Of a stretch of 64,000 nucleotides of DNA, positions 45,046 through 55,749 are shown piece by piece. Made by a program: the position numbers and the translations under genes. This stretch comes from Ilyomonas sp963790435 (lineage in GTDB: Bacteria; Bacteroidota; Bacteroidia; Chitinophagales; Chitinophagaceae), in contig CAWBOI010000006.1 in NCBI GenBank assembly GCA_963790435.1, positions 62,001-126,000 of the forward strand. Direction: 5' to 3'. Within the stretch, counting starts at the first letter, position 1. Each line of letters begins with the position of its first letter. The notes below the pieces were generated by a model, which searched no databases, had not been told where the DNA came from, and was given only the letters and a program-made list of their open reading frames with translations.

Positions 45046-46848
45046 TTATTCTTCGTTTTTCTTTCTTCTTTTCTCGTTACTGTTTTGCGTATAAACTGCT
45101 TTTGCTTTTGTTATCAAATCAAGAAATTCTTTTTCTGAAATACTGCTTTTGTCATAGCTGTTGCGGGCAAGGCTTTCAACTGTATTCCAGTTATAATTCA
45201 TAGCAAATTTTGAATGCTTCAGCAAGCTTCCAAACATGCAAACGGCAGTAGCAAAACGAAGATTGTTTTGTGCAGAATCGAAAGGAATACAGGCTGAAGC
45301 CGCAGTAAATTCCTTTACTTGTTCAACGCCATTTTGCGACAACCAATAATGCATTTGCAAAGTGGCTAATGATTGCTGATTGCTGATTGTTGTTGGTTCA
45401 ATTTGAAACAAGAGTAAAGTGCTTTGCCCGCTGCCAATATCGCCACCCTCTGATAGTATTGTATCGCCTGATGCATCTTTGCGGTTGTCGTAGCCAATCA
45501 GCCGGTAGCGCTTTACGCTTGCTTCATTAAAAAGAATCTTCAACCAGGCATTGTTAGCAACCGCATACAGGTTTTTTGCAAACTCTGTAACCATTGTTTT
45601 TTGCGCTTCCTGCATATTGTCAAGATAAGCAAAATTGCCGTTGCCGGTTTTAGCAAGCATTTCCAAACGACTGTCTTTGTAATTGCCCATTCCAGTGCCG
45701 AGGCAGGTTAAATAAATCCCTTTCTGTTTGTGAAAGTTCACAATGGCTTCCAATTCTTTATCTGAGGTCTGACCAATATTAAAATCACCATCAGTTGCCA
45801 GTATCACACGATTGTTGCTTTTGGAATCGGCAATTTTTTCAGCCAGTTCGTAAGCTGTTTGAATAGCCTGCGAACCTGGCGTATCACCATCAGCGTGCAA
45901 GCCATCAATCACATGAATAATTTTTTCTTTTTCAGCGCCCGATGTGGGCTGCAATGCAATGCCAACAAAGCCTCCGTAAGTAACAATGCCAACTGTGTCC
46001 TGCGCTCTTAAATTGTTTACTAAGTATGTAAAGGCAGCCTGCACAAGCGGCAAACGATTGTCTTTATCCATCGAGCCGGATACATCAATCAGGAAAATAA
46101 ATTTTGCTGGTGGAACGTTTTTAAAATCGAGTTTGGGAGCATGAATATTTATAAATAACAACTGGCTGCTATCGTTCCAGGGACAGGTGGTTAAGCTCGT
46201 TTCAAACCGAAACTCTTTAGGGGTTGCATCCGTATTTGTTTTATTAAGATTGAAATAATTCAACATCTCTTCAATGCGCACACCATCGGCAGGCACTGTG
46301 GTTTTCATGTTTAAAAACCTGCGGATATTGCTGTACGATGCGCTGTTGATGTTGAGCGCAATGCTTGTTTCGGGTGCCGTTGCCGAACTGACAAAATCAT
46401 TTTCAGCAAGCGATGTATAAGTTTCATCGCCATAAAAAACAGTGGTTGCCGGTTTGTTGTTGGAAATGCTTTTGGTTAATGAAAACAAACCTTTACCGGC
46501 TTGATTATTGCGGCTTTGCACCGGCTGTAAAACAAGAGTTTGAAATGTGTTGACCGTTACCCATTGCGTTAAGGTATCATAACCCTCAAGCATAACAGTG
46601 ATGGAATCTTGCTTTACAGAAAGAGGAATGCCAAAGCCGCCCGATGAGCCACTGTTAAACTGTGCATTGCCTTTTGATTTCAGCTTGATTTTTGCAAACG
46701 CAATAGCATTGCCCTGCGTATCTTTAATTTCGCCCCGAAAAAAATATTGGCTGAAAAGAGACGTAGATAACAGGCAAAACAATATGAAAAGAATGCTTTT
46801 CAAAAAGCATATTTTGGCACAAAGTAAAATATTCTGCACATGCAACAA
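45046..46848 (-). CDS. Secreted VWA-domain protein (YfbK-like)
   Basis: A 600-residue protein with a signal peptide (LFILFCLLSTSLFSQ) after a 17-residue N-terminal extension; there is no internal ATG, so the true start is unclear. Domains: a CarboxypepD_reg-like domain (FFRGEIKDTQGNAIAFAKIK), the vWF-A N-terminal region (INSASYSNIRRFLNMKTTVP, ADGVRIEEMLNYF), the VWA domain with MIDAS DVSGSM (about residue 252) and a C-terminal YfbK/DUF3520 region (LMPGLK-like LRFATAVCMFGSLL). Function is unknown; related proteins are secreted or periplasmic. Confidence 0.85.
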   Translation of the reverse strand: MLHVQNILLCAKICFLKSILFILFCLLSTSLFSQYFFRGEIKDTQGNAIAFAKIKLKSKGNAQFNSGSSGGFGIPLSVKQDSITVMLEGYDTLTQWVTVNTFQTLVLQPVQSRNNQAGKGLFSLTKSISNNKPATTVFYGDETYTSLAENDFVSSATAPETSIALNINSASYSNIRRFLNMKTTVPADGVRIEEMLNYFNLNKTNTDATPKEFRFETSLTTCPWNDSSQLLFINIHAPKLDFKNVPPAKFIFLIDVSGSMDKDNRLPLVQAAFTYLVNNLRAQDTVGIVTYGGFVGIALQPTSGAEKEKIIHVIDGLHADGDTPGSQAIQTAYELAEKIADSKSNNRVILATDGDFNIGQTSDKELEAIVNFHKQKGIYLTCLGTGMGNYKDSRLEMLAKTGNGNFAYLDNMQEAQKTMVTEFAKNLYAVANNAWLKILFNEASVKRYRLIGYDNRKDASGDTILSEGGDIGSGQSTLLLFQIEPTTISNQQSLATLQMHYWLSQNGVEQVKEFTAASACIPFDSAQNNLRFATAVCMFGSLLKHSKFAMNYNWNTVESLARNSYDKSSISEKEFLDLITKAKAVYTQNSNEKRRKKNEE

Positions 46849-46987
46849 AAACAGTTATGCACGTTATGTAAGTAAACTCTGTTTGTTATTGAATGAGTTG
46901 TAAAACTTGCTGTTTATCATCCTCATTTTGGTTGAAGCGGCAATTCATATACTTTTACCTTTTTTTAAATTTCGATATTCTGTTTTC

Positions 46988-48457
46988 ATGATTTTAATTG
47001 TTGATGATAAACGTGAAAATATTCTCTCTTTAAAAAAAATTCTTGAGATTAACGATTTTAAGGTTGATACCGCTTTATCGGGCGAAGAAGCTTTATTAAA
47101 AATTCTGAAGAATCATTATTTTCTTATCATTTTAGACGTACAAATGCCTGGCATGGATGGCTTTGAAGTGGCTGAAGCCATTAGCGGAACCAGCCGTACC
47201 AAAGACATTCCTATCATTTTTTTATCAGCCGTAAATGTTGAAAAAAAGTTCATTACCAAAGGGTATGCTTCCGGTGCTATAGATTACATCACCAAGCCAT
47301 TCGATCCTGACATTCTTATTTTAAAAGTAAAAACGTTTTACCGGCTTTACACGCAAACGCAGGCTTTAAATGCTACGCAAAATTCGTTGCGCGAAGAAAT
47401 AGAAGTGCGCAAAGGCGTGCAACTGCAACTGAAAGAAAGAAACCGCGAACTGCAATCTATTTTGGAAAGCATTCCGCAAATTGCGTTTACTGCAAAGCCC
47501 GATGGAAATATTGAATTTGTAAACGAACATTGGTACGATTATTCAGCCGATGGTACTGAATTTCCAAAACTTCCTGATGGTCAGATGAATGCCCGGGCAC
47601 AATGGCAAAAAGCCATCAGTGATGGTAACGATGTGGAATTAGAGCTGAACATTTGCAAGCGCAATACCGATGCTTCGCGCTGGCATTTGCTGCGTGCCAT
47701 TCCTATTAAAGAAGGCGAGACTATTACGAAATGGGTGGGAACGTTCACTGATATTGAAGAGCAAAAAAAAGCACTCGATAAAAAAGATGAGTTCATCAGC
47801 ATTGCCAGCCATGAATTGAAAACGCCGCTCACCAGCATTAAAGCTTATGTGCATTTGCTGCATTCTGCCATAAATGATGAATCGAAAGAGCAGGCAAAAA
47901 TGTTTATCAACCGAACCGAAAAGCAAATTGATAAGTTGTATTTGCTCATTGCCGATTTGCTCGATATTTCTAAAATTGAAAGTGGCAAACTAAAGTTTAA
48001 TAAGCAATGGTTTAATTTTAAAACCTTGTTGAATAGTGCTATTGAATCAACAAAACAAACCTATCCGCGCAGTAAAATATTGATAAAAGGAAACCCTGAT
48101 GTAAATGTGTTTGGGGATGACATGCGCATCGAACAAGTGCTCATTAATTATTTAAGCAACGCAGTAAAATATTCACCCGAAAATGATAATGTGGAAGTAG
48201 ATATTGATACATCGCGTAAAGAAAGAATAAAGGTTTTGGTTCGTGATTTTGGAATTGGTATTGCGTCCGACAACCAGCGTGATATTTTTAAAAAGTTTTA
48301 CCGTGCCGAAGCTTCTTCTAACCGCTTCCAGGGCTTGGGCATTGGCTTGTACATTTGCTCTGAAATCGTCAAACGGCACAATGGCGATTTTGGCGTGGAA
48401 AGCAAGCTGGGCGAGGGCTCTACGTTTTATTTCGACATCCCGTTGCAATCAGATTGA
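46988..48457 (+). CDS. Receiver-PAS-histidine kinase hybrid sensor
   Basis: Started at ATG 46988 (MILIVDDKRENILSLKKIL); the longer frame adds a spurious segment. The 489-residue protein has an N-terminal receiver with phospho-Asp in LIILDVQMPGMDGFEVAEAI (about residue 54), a PAS domain (about 155-255), HisKA with FISIASHELKTPLTSIKAYV (about 275) and HATPase with N, G1 and G2 boxes (INYLSNAVKYS, RDFGIGI, GLGIGLYICSEI). It has no membrane segment, so it is a cytoplasmic member of a phosphorelay with the kinase 80 bases downstream. Confidence 0.9.
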   Translation: MILIVDDKRENILSLKKILEINDFKVDTALSGEEALLKILKNHYFLIILDVQMPGMDGFEVAEAISGTSRTKDIPIIFLSAVNVEKKFITKGYASGAIDYITKPFDPDILILKVKTFYRLYTQTQALNATQNSLREEIEVRKGVQLQLKERNRELQSILESIPQIAFTAKPDGNIEFVNEHWYDYSADGTEFPKLPDGQMNARAQWQKAISDGNDVELELNICKRNTDASRWHLLRAIPIKEGETITKWVGTFTDIEEQKKALDKKDEFISIASHELKTPLTSIKAYVHLLHSAINDESKEQAKMFINRTEKQIDKLYLLIADLLDISKIESGKLKFNKQWFNFKTLLNSAIESTKQTYPRSKILIKGNPDVNVFGDDMRIEQVLINYLSNAVKYSPENDNVEVDIDTSRKERIKVLVRDFGIGIASDNQRDIFKKFYRAEASSNRFQGLGIGLYICSEIVKRHNGDFGVESKLGEGSTFYFDIPLQSD

Positions 48458-48537
48458 AGAGTTTGTTTTTGCCCGAATTTTTCAACTAACGAAACAACAT
48501 TTGCGTTTGCAAATTTTGTTTTTCATATCAATGATCT

Positions 48538-51500
48538 ATGCCAAATAAAATGAAACGAAACTTGCAAAGAGGGTTTGGTCTTTCTTTGTTGGTTCTCATC
48601 ATCAGTTCAGTTGCTTCGTACATTAGCATTCAAAAGTTAAGCAATCAGGCAGAGTGGGTAAACCATACCAATGTCGTCATTCAAAAAGCTGAAAAAGCAT
48701 TTTCTTTATTAAAAGATGCCGAATCGGGACAGCGTGGGTATTTGCTTACAGGCAGCACTATTTTTCTAATGCCGTTTACAAATGCCAAAAATGAAGATTT
48801 TTGGAGTAATTGATACGCTCACCACTTTAACCAAGGACAACGATAAACAACAAATTAATTGCAGGCAACTGAGCCTGTTGTTCCAACGCCGCTTTAGTAA
48901 GCTGGAGCAACTTATTCATCAGCAGGAAACTGGTGTTATCATACAAGGTTCGCAGTTGATGGAAGGTCAGCAAACTATGGACAGTACCCGTGAAATCGTT
49001 TCCACTGTTGAATCTGAAGAAAAAAGGTTACTGGCAATACGTTCCCAAAGCTTTACTTTTTTTTCTTGGCTCACGCCTTTCATTCTTGTTATCACCGCAC
49101 TTTCTGCGCTTTTAATTACTATTTTTTTTTACCGTAAGGTTTTAGGCGATTATGAAATTCGTTTGGCATTGCAGCGGTCATTGGAAAAGAATGAAAAAGA
49201 AACAGTAGCCCGCATTGAGATGATTGAAAACATTGCAGCACAGGTGTCGGCAGGCGATTATAAAGTTCGCATCAGCGATGTTGAAAAAGACAGCCTTGGC
49301 AAGCTGGGCGCTTCGCTGAATAAAATGGCGGCTGGTTTGGAAACATCGTTTGAAGACTTAAAAAAACGCGAATGGATGAAGAATGGTTTGGCATTGGTAA
49401 ACGAGCAAATGATAGGTGAAAAAGAAATCAATACGCTCTCAAAAAATGTAATTAACAGCTTAGCCAATTATACATCAAGTATTGCAGCAGCCATATATGT
49501 TTGCGAAAACAGCATGTTTCAATTGACGGCCAGCCTGGGCCTCGACGATAAACTAAAAAAATCTTTCAATAATGGTGAAGGTTTGGTAGGTAAATGTGCT
49601 GATGAAAAAAAGATGCTTCATCTCAGCAACCTGCCACAAAATGATATTGTTGTAAGCTATGCAACCGGCAATATAAAACCAGAAAATCTGGTACTTTTTG
49701 CTGCAATTTGGGAGAATGATGTAAAAGCCATTGTTGAATTAGCTTCCATTGAGCCTTATTCAAATGAAGCCATTGAATTTTTTGAAACAATTGCTTCCAA
49801 CATCGGCTTATCAATTGAAAGTGCAAAACAAAATGCAAAGCTGCAACTGTTGTTGAGCGAAACACAGGCTCAATCCGAAGAATTGCAGATGCAGCAACAT
49901 GAGCTGGAGCATTTGAATGCCGATTTGGAAACGCAGGCGCAAAAGCTACAAGTATCGGAAGAAGAGCTGAAAGTGCAGCAGGAAGAGTTGCTGCAAGCCA
50001 ACCAGGAACTGGAAGAACGCAGCTCGATGCTGGAAGAAAAAAACCAAATGATTGTTGAGCGAAATTTAGAAATACAAAAAAAAGCCGAAGAACTCGAAAC
50101 CACTACCAAATACAAAAGCGAGTTTCTCGCCAATATGTCGCATGAGCTTCGCACACCGCTCAATTCCATTTTGTTATTGTCAAGATTGCTCGCAGAAAAC
50201 AACGAAAAAAATCTTACCAAGGAACAGGAAGAATTTGCAAGAGTGATTCAAAATTCAGGCAATGGATTGCTCACTTTAATTGATGAGATTTTGGATTTAT
50301 CCAAAATTGAAGCCGGCAAAATGAAGGTTGAATTCAGAGATGTGAATGTGGCTGAAGTAAGCAACAATCTCACTTCATTGTTTGCGCCTTTGGCAAAAGA
50401 GAAAGGACTTTCCTTCACCATTCACGCTGATGAAGATGTGCCGCAAAGTATTGTTACCGATTCATTGCGGCTTGAACAAATTTTGAAGAATTTGTTATCG
50501 AATGCCATCAAATTTACATCGAGGGGAAGTGTATCTATGCAAGTAAAAAAATATGGGCAAAACCAAATTCAGTTCTCTGTAATGGATACGGGTATTGGCA
50601 TTGCCGACGACAAGCAACACTTAGTGTTTGAAGCGTTTCAGCAGGCAGATGGCTCAACACGGCGCAAGTATGGCGGCACAGGTTTAGGCTTGTCAATCAG
50701 CCGCGAGTTAGCCAAATTATTAGGGGGTGAAATTACATTGCAGAGTGAAGTAAAAAAGGGAAGCGCATTTTCACTTGTAATACCTGTTAATGCAAAAGTT
50801 CAACCCATCGCTGAAGAAACAACGGTTCCTCCTTCTCTCGCACAATTAAAGCCTTTTCAGCCTGCTGTTAAGGAAGAAAAGATAGCTCCTTCCAACGATT
50901 CGCAAACCGTGTTTGATGACAGAGATAACATTAAGCCAGGTGATAAAGTGATATTGATTGTGGAAGATGATACGACGTTTGCACAAACGCTTCTTTCATT
51001 TGCTCATTCCAACAATTATAAAGGGCTAATTGCATCGCGTGGCGACCACGGTGTGCAGTTGGCTTTGCAATATTTGCCAACAGCTATTTTGCTTGATATA
51101 AGGCTGCCGGTTAAAGACGGCTGGCAAGTGATGGATGAACTAAAAACAAATGCGGCTACAAGGCATATTCCGGTGCACATGATGTCGTCAATGCAGGCAA
51201 AGGACGAAAGCTTAGAGCGTGGCGCTATTGATTTTATTGATAAACCAATGGCACTTGACAAACTGCCGGAAGTGTTTAATAAAATTGAAGAGGCATTGCA
51301 ACAAGGTCCGAAGAAAATTTTGATTGTTGAAGAAAATGAAAAACATGCGCAGGCATTGTGCTATTTTTTGGAATCATACAACATCAATGTGAAAGGAACA
51401 CAGGAAATAACTGAAGCAGCAACCATTTTAAAAGATGGAAGTGCGGATTGTGTTGTATTGGAAATGAAAGTATTTGCCGACAATGGTTATGGCGCATTGG

Positions 51501-52115
51501 AGAACATAAAAAATACGGATGGTTTAGAGCAATTGCCCATTATTATTTTTACTGGTAAAAGTCTTATCAAAAGGAGAAGAGGCACGCATTAAACAAGTGG
51601 CAGATTCCATCGTTGTAAAAACAGCCAATTCCTACAAACGAATTTTGGATGAGATAGATGTATTTCTTCAGATTGTTGAAGAAAACGATCCTAACAAAAC
51701 CAAAAAAACCACACGCCGGTTAAGCGCTTTGGAACCGGTATTGCAAAATAAAACAGTGCTGATTGCTGATGATGATGTACGCAACATTTACTCTCTTACC
51801 AAAGCCTTAGAAGCGCATAAAATGACTGTTATTTCGGCAACGGATGGTAAGGATGCGCTGGAACAATTAAAGCAAAACCCAAAAGTAAATTTGATTTTGA
51901 TGGATATGATGATGCCCGAAATGGACGGCTACGAAGCCACACAAACCATCCGCAAAATGCCGCAATACCGAAACCTTCCTATTCTTGCTGTTACGGCAAA
52001 AGCGATGTATGGCGACAGGGAAAAGTGCATCCAGGCAGGTGCTTCGGATTATATTTCAAAACCCATTGATGTTGATCAGTTGATTTCATTATTGCGTGTT
52101 TGGTTGTATCAATAA
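48538..52115 (+). pseudogene. CHASE3-HAMP-GAF hybrid histidine kinase with three receivers, two frameshifts
   Basis: Frames 48538-48813, 48782-51592 and 51597-52115 form one kinase of about 1190 residues. A T5 run (48798-48802) and an A4 run (51569-51572) each carry one base too many; correcting them joins NAKNED to FGVIDTL and SLIK to GEEARIKQVAD. Domains in order: membrane helix, CHASE3 (LLKDAESGQRGYLLTG), second helix, HAMP, GAF, coiled coil, HisKA (FLANMSHELRTPLNSILLLS), HATPase, then receivers at about 800, 925 and 1060. Receiver 1 has LLDIRLP and receiver 3 LILMDMMMPEMDG; in receiver 2 the Asp position reads VVLEMK, so it cannot be phosphorylated in the usual way. Confidence 0.87.
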
Positions 52116-52118
52116 ACA

Positions 52119-52215
52119 TTTGAACCACAAAGACTCAAAGTAAAAAAGTTGCACAAAGATTCTTATTTTATATCCTTCGTGAACCTTTATGTTCTCTGTG
52201 CCTTTGTGGTTCAAA
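52119..52215. repeat. Inverted repeat (14-bp arms) after the hybrid kinase gene
   Basis: TTTGAACCACAAAG (52119-52132) and CTTTGTGGTTCAAA (52202-52215) are perfect reverse complements 69 bases apart. The inner part repeats short CAAAG/CTTTG-like units (a degenerate 7-9 base pattern). Just outside the right arm is a GTTTGTTTTTGC copy (52217-52228). This type of repeat is common between Bacteroidota genes. Confidence 0.6.
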
Positions 52216-52299
52216 GGTTTGTTTTTGCACCAATTTTCATTGCTTCAATCACAAATCATAAATCTAAAATCATCAATCATAAATCAGTACCGCCGTTCC

Positions 52300-52308
52300 T
52301 AACTTTGC
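52300..52308 (+). promoter_or_regulatory. Putative -7 element TAACTTTGC before dus
   Basis: TAACTTTGC is an exact TAnnTTTGC match ending five bases before the ATG at 52313. If used, the transcript would start near the ATG and be almost leaderless. No clear -33 TTTG lies at the usual distance, so confidence is limited. Confidence 0.4.
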
Positions 52309-52312
52309 TTTA

Positions 52313-53308
52313 ATGAACATTGGAAATATACTACTGCCCGATTTCCCATTGCTTTTGGCGCCAATGGAAGATGTAAGCGATCCGCCGTTTCGTGCTGTGT
52401 GCAAAGCGGCTGGCGCCGATTTGATGTACACTGAATTTATCAGCAGTGAAGGTTTGATTCGGAATGCCATCAAAAGCAAGCAAAAGCTGGATATTTATGA
52501 AGAAGAACGACCCGTTGGCATTCAAATTTTTGGTGGTGATGAAGAAGCGATGGCCATGAGCGCACGCATTGTAGATGCCGTGAATCCCGATTTAGTAGAT
52601 ATTAATTTTGGCTGTCCTGTAAAAAAAGTAGTGTGCAAAGGAGCAGGCGCAGCCGTGTTGAAAGATGTAGATTTAATGGTGCGATTGACGAAAGCGGTTG
52701 TACAAAGCACGGGCAAGCCTGTTACCGTAAAAACGCGTTTGGGTTGGGATGAAGATTCAAAAAACATTGAAGAAGTTGCACTTCGCTTACAGGATGTGGG
52801 CATACAGGCACTTTCCATTCATGGCAGAACGCGCTCTCAGATGTACAAAGGTGAAGCGGACTGGCGTTTGATTGCAGCGGTAAAAAACAATCCTGCCATT
52901 CACATTCCTATCTTTGGTAATGGCGATATTGATAGCCCGCAAAAAGCGTTAGAATACAAAAACAAATATGGTGTTGATGGCATTATGATTGGTCGTGCTG
53001 CCATTGGTTATCCCTGGATTTTTAATGAAATCAAACAGTACCTGCAAACTGGCGAAACGCTTGCTCCGCCTACGATTCAGCAACGCATTGAAGTGATCAA
53101 ACAACATCTTTATAAATCGGTTGGCTGGAAAGGTGAAGTGCTGGGTGTATTAGAAATGCGACCGCATTATTCCAACTATTTAAAAGGCTATCCCAACATT
53201 AAAGAGTTCAGGCAAAAGCTCGTTCAGTTGTCATCAGTGCATCACATTATTGAAGTATTGGAAGAAATTGAACAGCATTATTCAGTTAACGAAATGGTGG
53301 AAGTATAA
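52313..53308 (+). CDS. dus: tRNA-dihydrouridine synthase
   Basis: A 331-residue FMN enzyme that reduces uridines in the tRNA D-loop. LLLAPMEDVSDPPFRAVCKA (about residue 14), INFGCPVKKVVCKGAGAAVL (about 100; the second Cys is the catalytic one), IHGRTRSQMYKGEADW (about 170) and FGNGDIDSPQ plus DGIMIGRAAIGYPWIF are the Dus family motifs. It is DusB-like. It lies between the kinase and a serine hydrolase, without functional connection. Confidence 0.95.
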   Translation: MNIGNILLPDFPLLLAPMEDVSDPPFRAVCKAAGADLMYTEFISSEGLIRNAIKSKQKLDIYEEERPVGIQIFGGDEEAMAMSARIVDAVNPDLVDINFGCPVKKVVCKGAGAAVLKDVDLMVRLTKAVVQSTGKPVTVKTRLGWDEDSKNIEEVALRLQDVGIQALSIHGRTRSQMYKGEADWRLIAAVKNNPAIHIPIFGNGDIDSPQKALEYKNKYGVDGIMIGRAAIGYPWIFNEIKQYLQTGETLAPPTIQQRIEVIKQHLYKSVGWKGEVLGVLEMRPHYSNYLKGYPNIKEFRQKLVQLSSVHHIIEVLEEIEQHYSVNEMVEV

Positions 53309-53408
53309 GGTTTGTTTTTGTCCCTTTTTTAAAAGAAAGCAAACAGAATTTTTTGCTGAAAAAAGCCTCATCTTCTTTAACAGTGACAAACCAACAACAG
53401 CACTATTT

Positions 53409-54980
53409 ATGAAGAGATATATCGTTTACAAAAGCCATCTTTTTTATCACTTATTACTTGTTGTTTTTTGTGCTATAACTCATTCTTCCATTGCTCAAAA
53501 TCAACAAGCAACTTATCAGCCGCCACGATTTACTGATACCAATCGTCTTCAAAAAATTGAAGCTACGTTCGCAGTTGCAGATAGTATTTTTAAAGCTTAT
53601 TCAGTAAAGAATCATTTTCCTGCCACTGCTTTTGGGTTGGTGGTGGATGGTAAACTGGTTCATTCGAATGCGTTTGGTTTTACCGATATTTCAAAGAGAA
53701 CAAAAGCAACACCTGCCTCCCTTTTTCGCATTGCTTCTATGACCAAAAGCTTCACTGCAATGGCAATCATAAAGCTGCGCGATGAAGGCAAGTTATCACT
53801 TGACGACCCGGCTTATAAATACATCCCCGAAATGAAATCGCTGCACTACTTAACCAGCGATGCGCCACCCATCACTATTCGTCATTTGCTCTCTCATGCA
53901 ACTGGTTTTCCTGAAGACAATCCCTGGGGCGACAGGCAGTTGGAAGACAGTGATGAACAGCTTATGGCTTTAATAAAAAATGGTGTTTCTTTTTCCAACG
54001 TTCCCGGCGTGGCTTATGAATACAGCAATCTTGCTTTTGCCTTGCTTGGGCACATTGTTACCCACGTTTCGGGCAAGCCGTATCAGCAATACATAACTGA
54101 AAATATATTGCAGCCTTTGGGCATGACGCACACGCAATGGGAATATACAAAAGTTCCACCTGAGCAATTGGCACATGGCTATCGCTGGTTGAACAACCAA
54201 TGGATTGAACAACCGTTGTTGCATGATGGCTCTTATGGGGCAATGGGCGGTTTGATTACTTCAATAGAAGATTTTAGTAAGTACATTGCCTTGCATCAAT
54301 CAGCCACACCACCAACGAACGGCGAAGAAACGGGACCCGTAAAAAGAAGTTCGCTACGCGAGATGCAGCAGCCCTGGAACATCAACACTTTATCGCCCCG
54401 TTATCAATTTCCTAATGGTAGAGAATGTGCCACCATTTCGGCGTATTGCTATGGCTTGCGTTGGATGAAGGATTGCGATAACAAAACTTATGTCGGGCAC
54501 AGTGGCGGCTTACCTGGCTTTGGCAGCGAATGGAAAATTATGCCTGAATACGGCATTGGCATTGTGTCGTTTGCCAATCTTACTTATGCTCCGATGGGTG
54601 TTGTGAATTTACAAGTGTTAGATACGATTATAAAGCTTGCACAATTGCAGCCGGGGCAATTACCTCCATCACAAGTTTTACAGCAGCGAAGAGATGCATT
54701 GATAAAGTTGTTGCCTTCATGGAAAGGAGCGCAGCAAAGCAGCTTGTTTGCTCAGAATTTTTTTATGGATTACCCGATGGATTCGTTGCAAAAAGAAGCG
54801 GCAACCATTTTTGGAAATGCAGGAAAAATAATAAAGATTGGTGATGTGGCACCCTTAAACCAACTGCGTGGAAGCTTTGTTGTTGAAGGAGAGAAGAAGA
54901 ATATTCAAATCAACTTTACTCTAACGCCCGAAAACCCACCGAAGATTCAGGAGTATCACATCAAGCAAATAGAGAAATGA
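53409..54980 (+). CDS. Secreted serine hydrolase of the class C beta-lactamase/penicillin-binding family
   Basis: Started at ATG 53409 (MKRYIVYKSHLFYHLLLVVF), which gives a signal peptide ending SSIAQ; the upstream extension is spurious. The 523-residue protein has the serine in RIASMTKSFTAMA (SxxK), the Tyr motif YEYSNLAFALLG (YSN) and the third box YVGHSGGLPGF (HSG in place of KTG). A C-terminal 110-residue extension is DUF3471-like. Such proteins are D-aminopeptidases or esterases rather than true resistance enzymes. The substrate is unknown. Confidence 0.88.
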   Translation: MKRYIVYKSHLFYHLLLVVFCAITHSSIAQNQQATYQPPRFTDTNRLQKIEATFAVADSIFKAYSVKNHFPATAFGLVVDGKLVHSNAFGFTDISKRTKATPASLFRIASMTKSFTAMAIIKLRDEGKLSLDDPAYKYIPEMKSLHYLTSDAPPITIRHLLSHATGFPEDNPWGDRQLEDSDEQLMALIKNGVSFSNVPGVAYEYSNLAFALLGHIVTHVSGKPYQQYITENILQPLGMTHTQWEYTKVPPEQLAHGYRWLNNQWIEQPLLHDGSYGAMGGLITSIEDFSKYIALHQSATPPTNGEETGPVKRSSLREMQQPWNINTLSPRYQFPNGRECATISAYCYGLRWMKDCDNKTYVGHSGGLPGFGSEWKIMPEYGIGIVSFANLTYAPMGVVNLQVLDTIIKLAQLQPGQLPPSQVLQQRRDALIKLLPSWKGAQQSSLFAQNFFMDYPMDSLQKEAATIFGNAGKIIKIGDVAPLNQLRGSFVVEGEKKNIQINFTLTPENPPKIQEYHIKQIEK

Positions 54981-55017
54981 GTTTGTGTTTGATGGTAACT
55001 GCTAACTTTTTATAATA

Positions 55018-55048
55018 GACCTATAAGGTTTTTAAAACCTTATAGGTC
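55018..55048 (+). terminator. 15-bp perfect hairpin after the serine hydrolase
   Basis: GACCTATAAGGTTTT pairs with AAAACCTTATAGGTC around a single T, followed by TTGTCTG. The stem is A/T-rich; a poor T tract lowers confidence as a terminator. Confidence 0.6.
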
Positions 55049-55080
55049 TTGTCTGTTTACGAAGTGAATAATTGTTGTAA

Positions 55081-55118
55081 AAACAAAAGCCTCCCGACAT
55101 GTCGGGAGGCTTTTGTTT
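55081..55118 (-). terminator. Perfect palindromic terminator of nusG operon
   Basis: A 38-base perfect palindrome (AAACAAAAGCCTCCCGACA and its complement). It lies 22 bases after the nusG stop and would act in both directions because each arm ends in an A/T tract. Confidence 0.85.
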
Positions 55119-55140
55119 CGTAAGATCAGATAATTTTTAT

Positions 55141-55743
55141 TTAATTGAGTTTTTCAACCTGCATGTAATTCAGTTCAACAGGAGTGGAGCGACCAAAGAT
55201 TTTTACGGATACTTTCAGTTTCTTTTTTTCATCGTTAATTTCTTCAATCACACCATTGAAATCGTTAAAGGGTCCTTCAATGATTTTGATGGTTTCTCCA
55301 ATAATGAAAGGCTCACTTAAGGTTGCGCCTTGGTCGTTCATTTCATCCACTTTTCCAAGCATCCTGATCACTTCAGTTCTGCGAAGCGGAATGATATTGC
55401 CTTTGCTTCCGGTGCCATCGGTTAAGAAGTGCATTACGTTGGTTAAGTTGCTGATGTACTGAATCATATCATCATTCAACTTTCCGCTCGCCACTTCCAG
55501 AAACAGATACCCAGGGTAGTTGTTTCTTTCGCGCATTACTTTTTTACCGTTCAGTACTTTATATACTTTTTCCTGAGGTAAAAAAACCTGCTTTACAATG
55601 TTGCTCCAGCCATTGCGGGCGATGTCCTTATCCAAATATTCTTTTACTTTTCTTTCTTTGCCACTTACCACACGCAAGGCATACCACTTGGTGTCGGCTT
55701 CCTGTGGTTGCACTTGTGCATCTTGTTCTATCACGTTTTCCAT
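55141..55743 (-). CDS. nusG: Transcription termination/antitermination factor NusG
   Basis: A 200-residue NusG with the NGN domain (KWYALRVVSGKERKVKEYLD at about 20; YPGYLFLEVASGKLNDDMIQ) and the KOW domain (FIIGETIKIIEGPFNDFNGV, KVSVKIFGRSTPVELNYMQV). Its gene lies 7 bases after secE, the usual order. It ends at a palindromic terminator, so rplK is not co-transcribed here; the usual nusG-rplK-rplA order is broken after nusG. Confidence 0.96.
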   Translation of the reverse strand: MENVIEQDAQVQPQEADTKWYALRVVSGKERKVKEYLDKDIARNGWSNIVKQVFLPQEKVYKVLNGKKVMRERNNYPGYLFLEVASGKLNDDMIQYISNLTNVMHFLTDGTGSKGNIIPLRRTEVIRMLGKVDEMNDQGATLSEPFIIGETIKIIEGPFNDFNGVIEEINDEKKKLKVSVKIFGRSTPVELNYMQVEKLN

Positions 55744-55749
55744 ATTCTT

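Noticed and set aside
53409..54980. Beta-lactam resistance gene
   Set aside because: The third box is HSG, and a DUF3471-like extension is present, as in peptidase/esterase relatives; resistance cannot be claimed.
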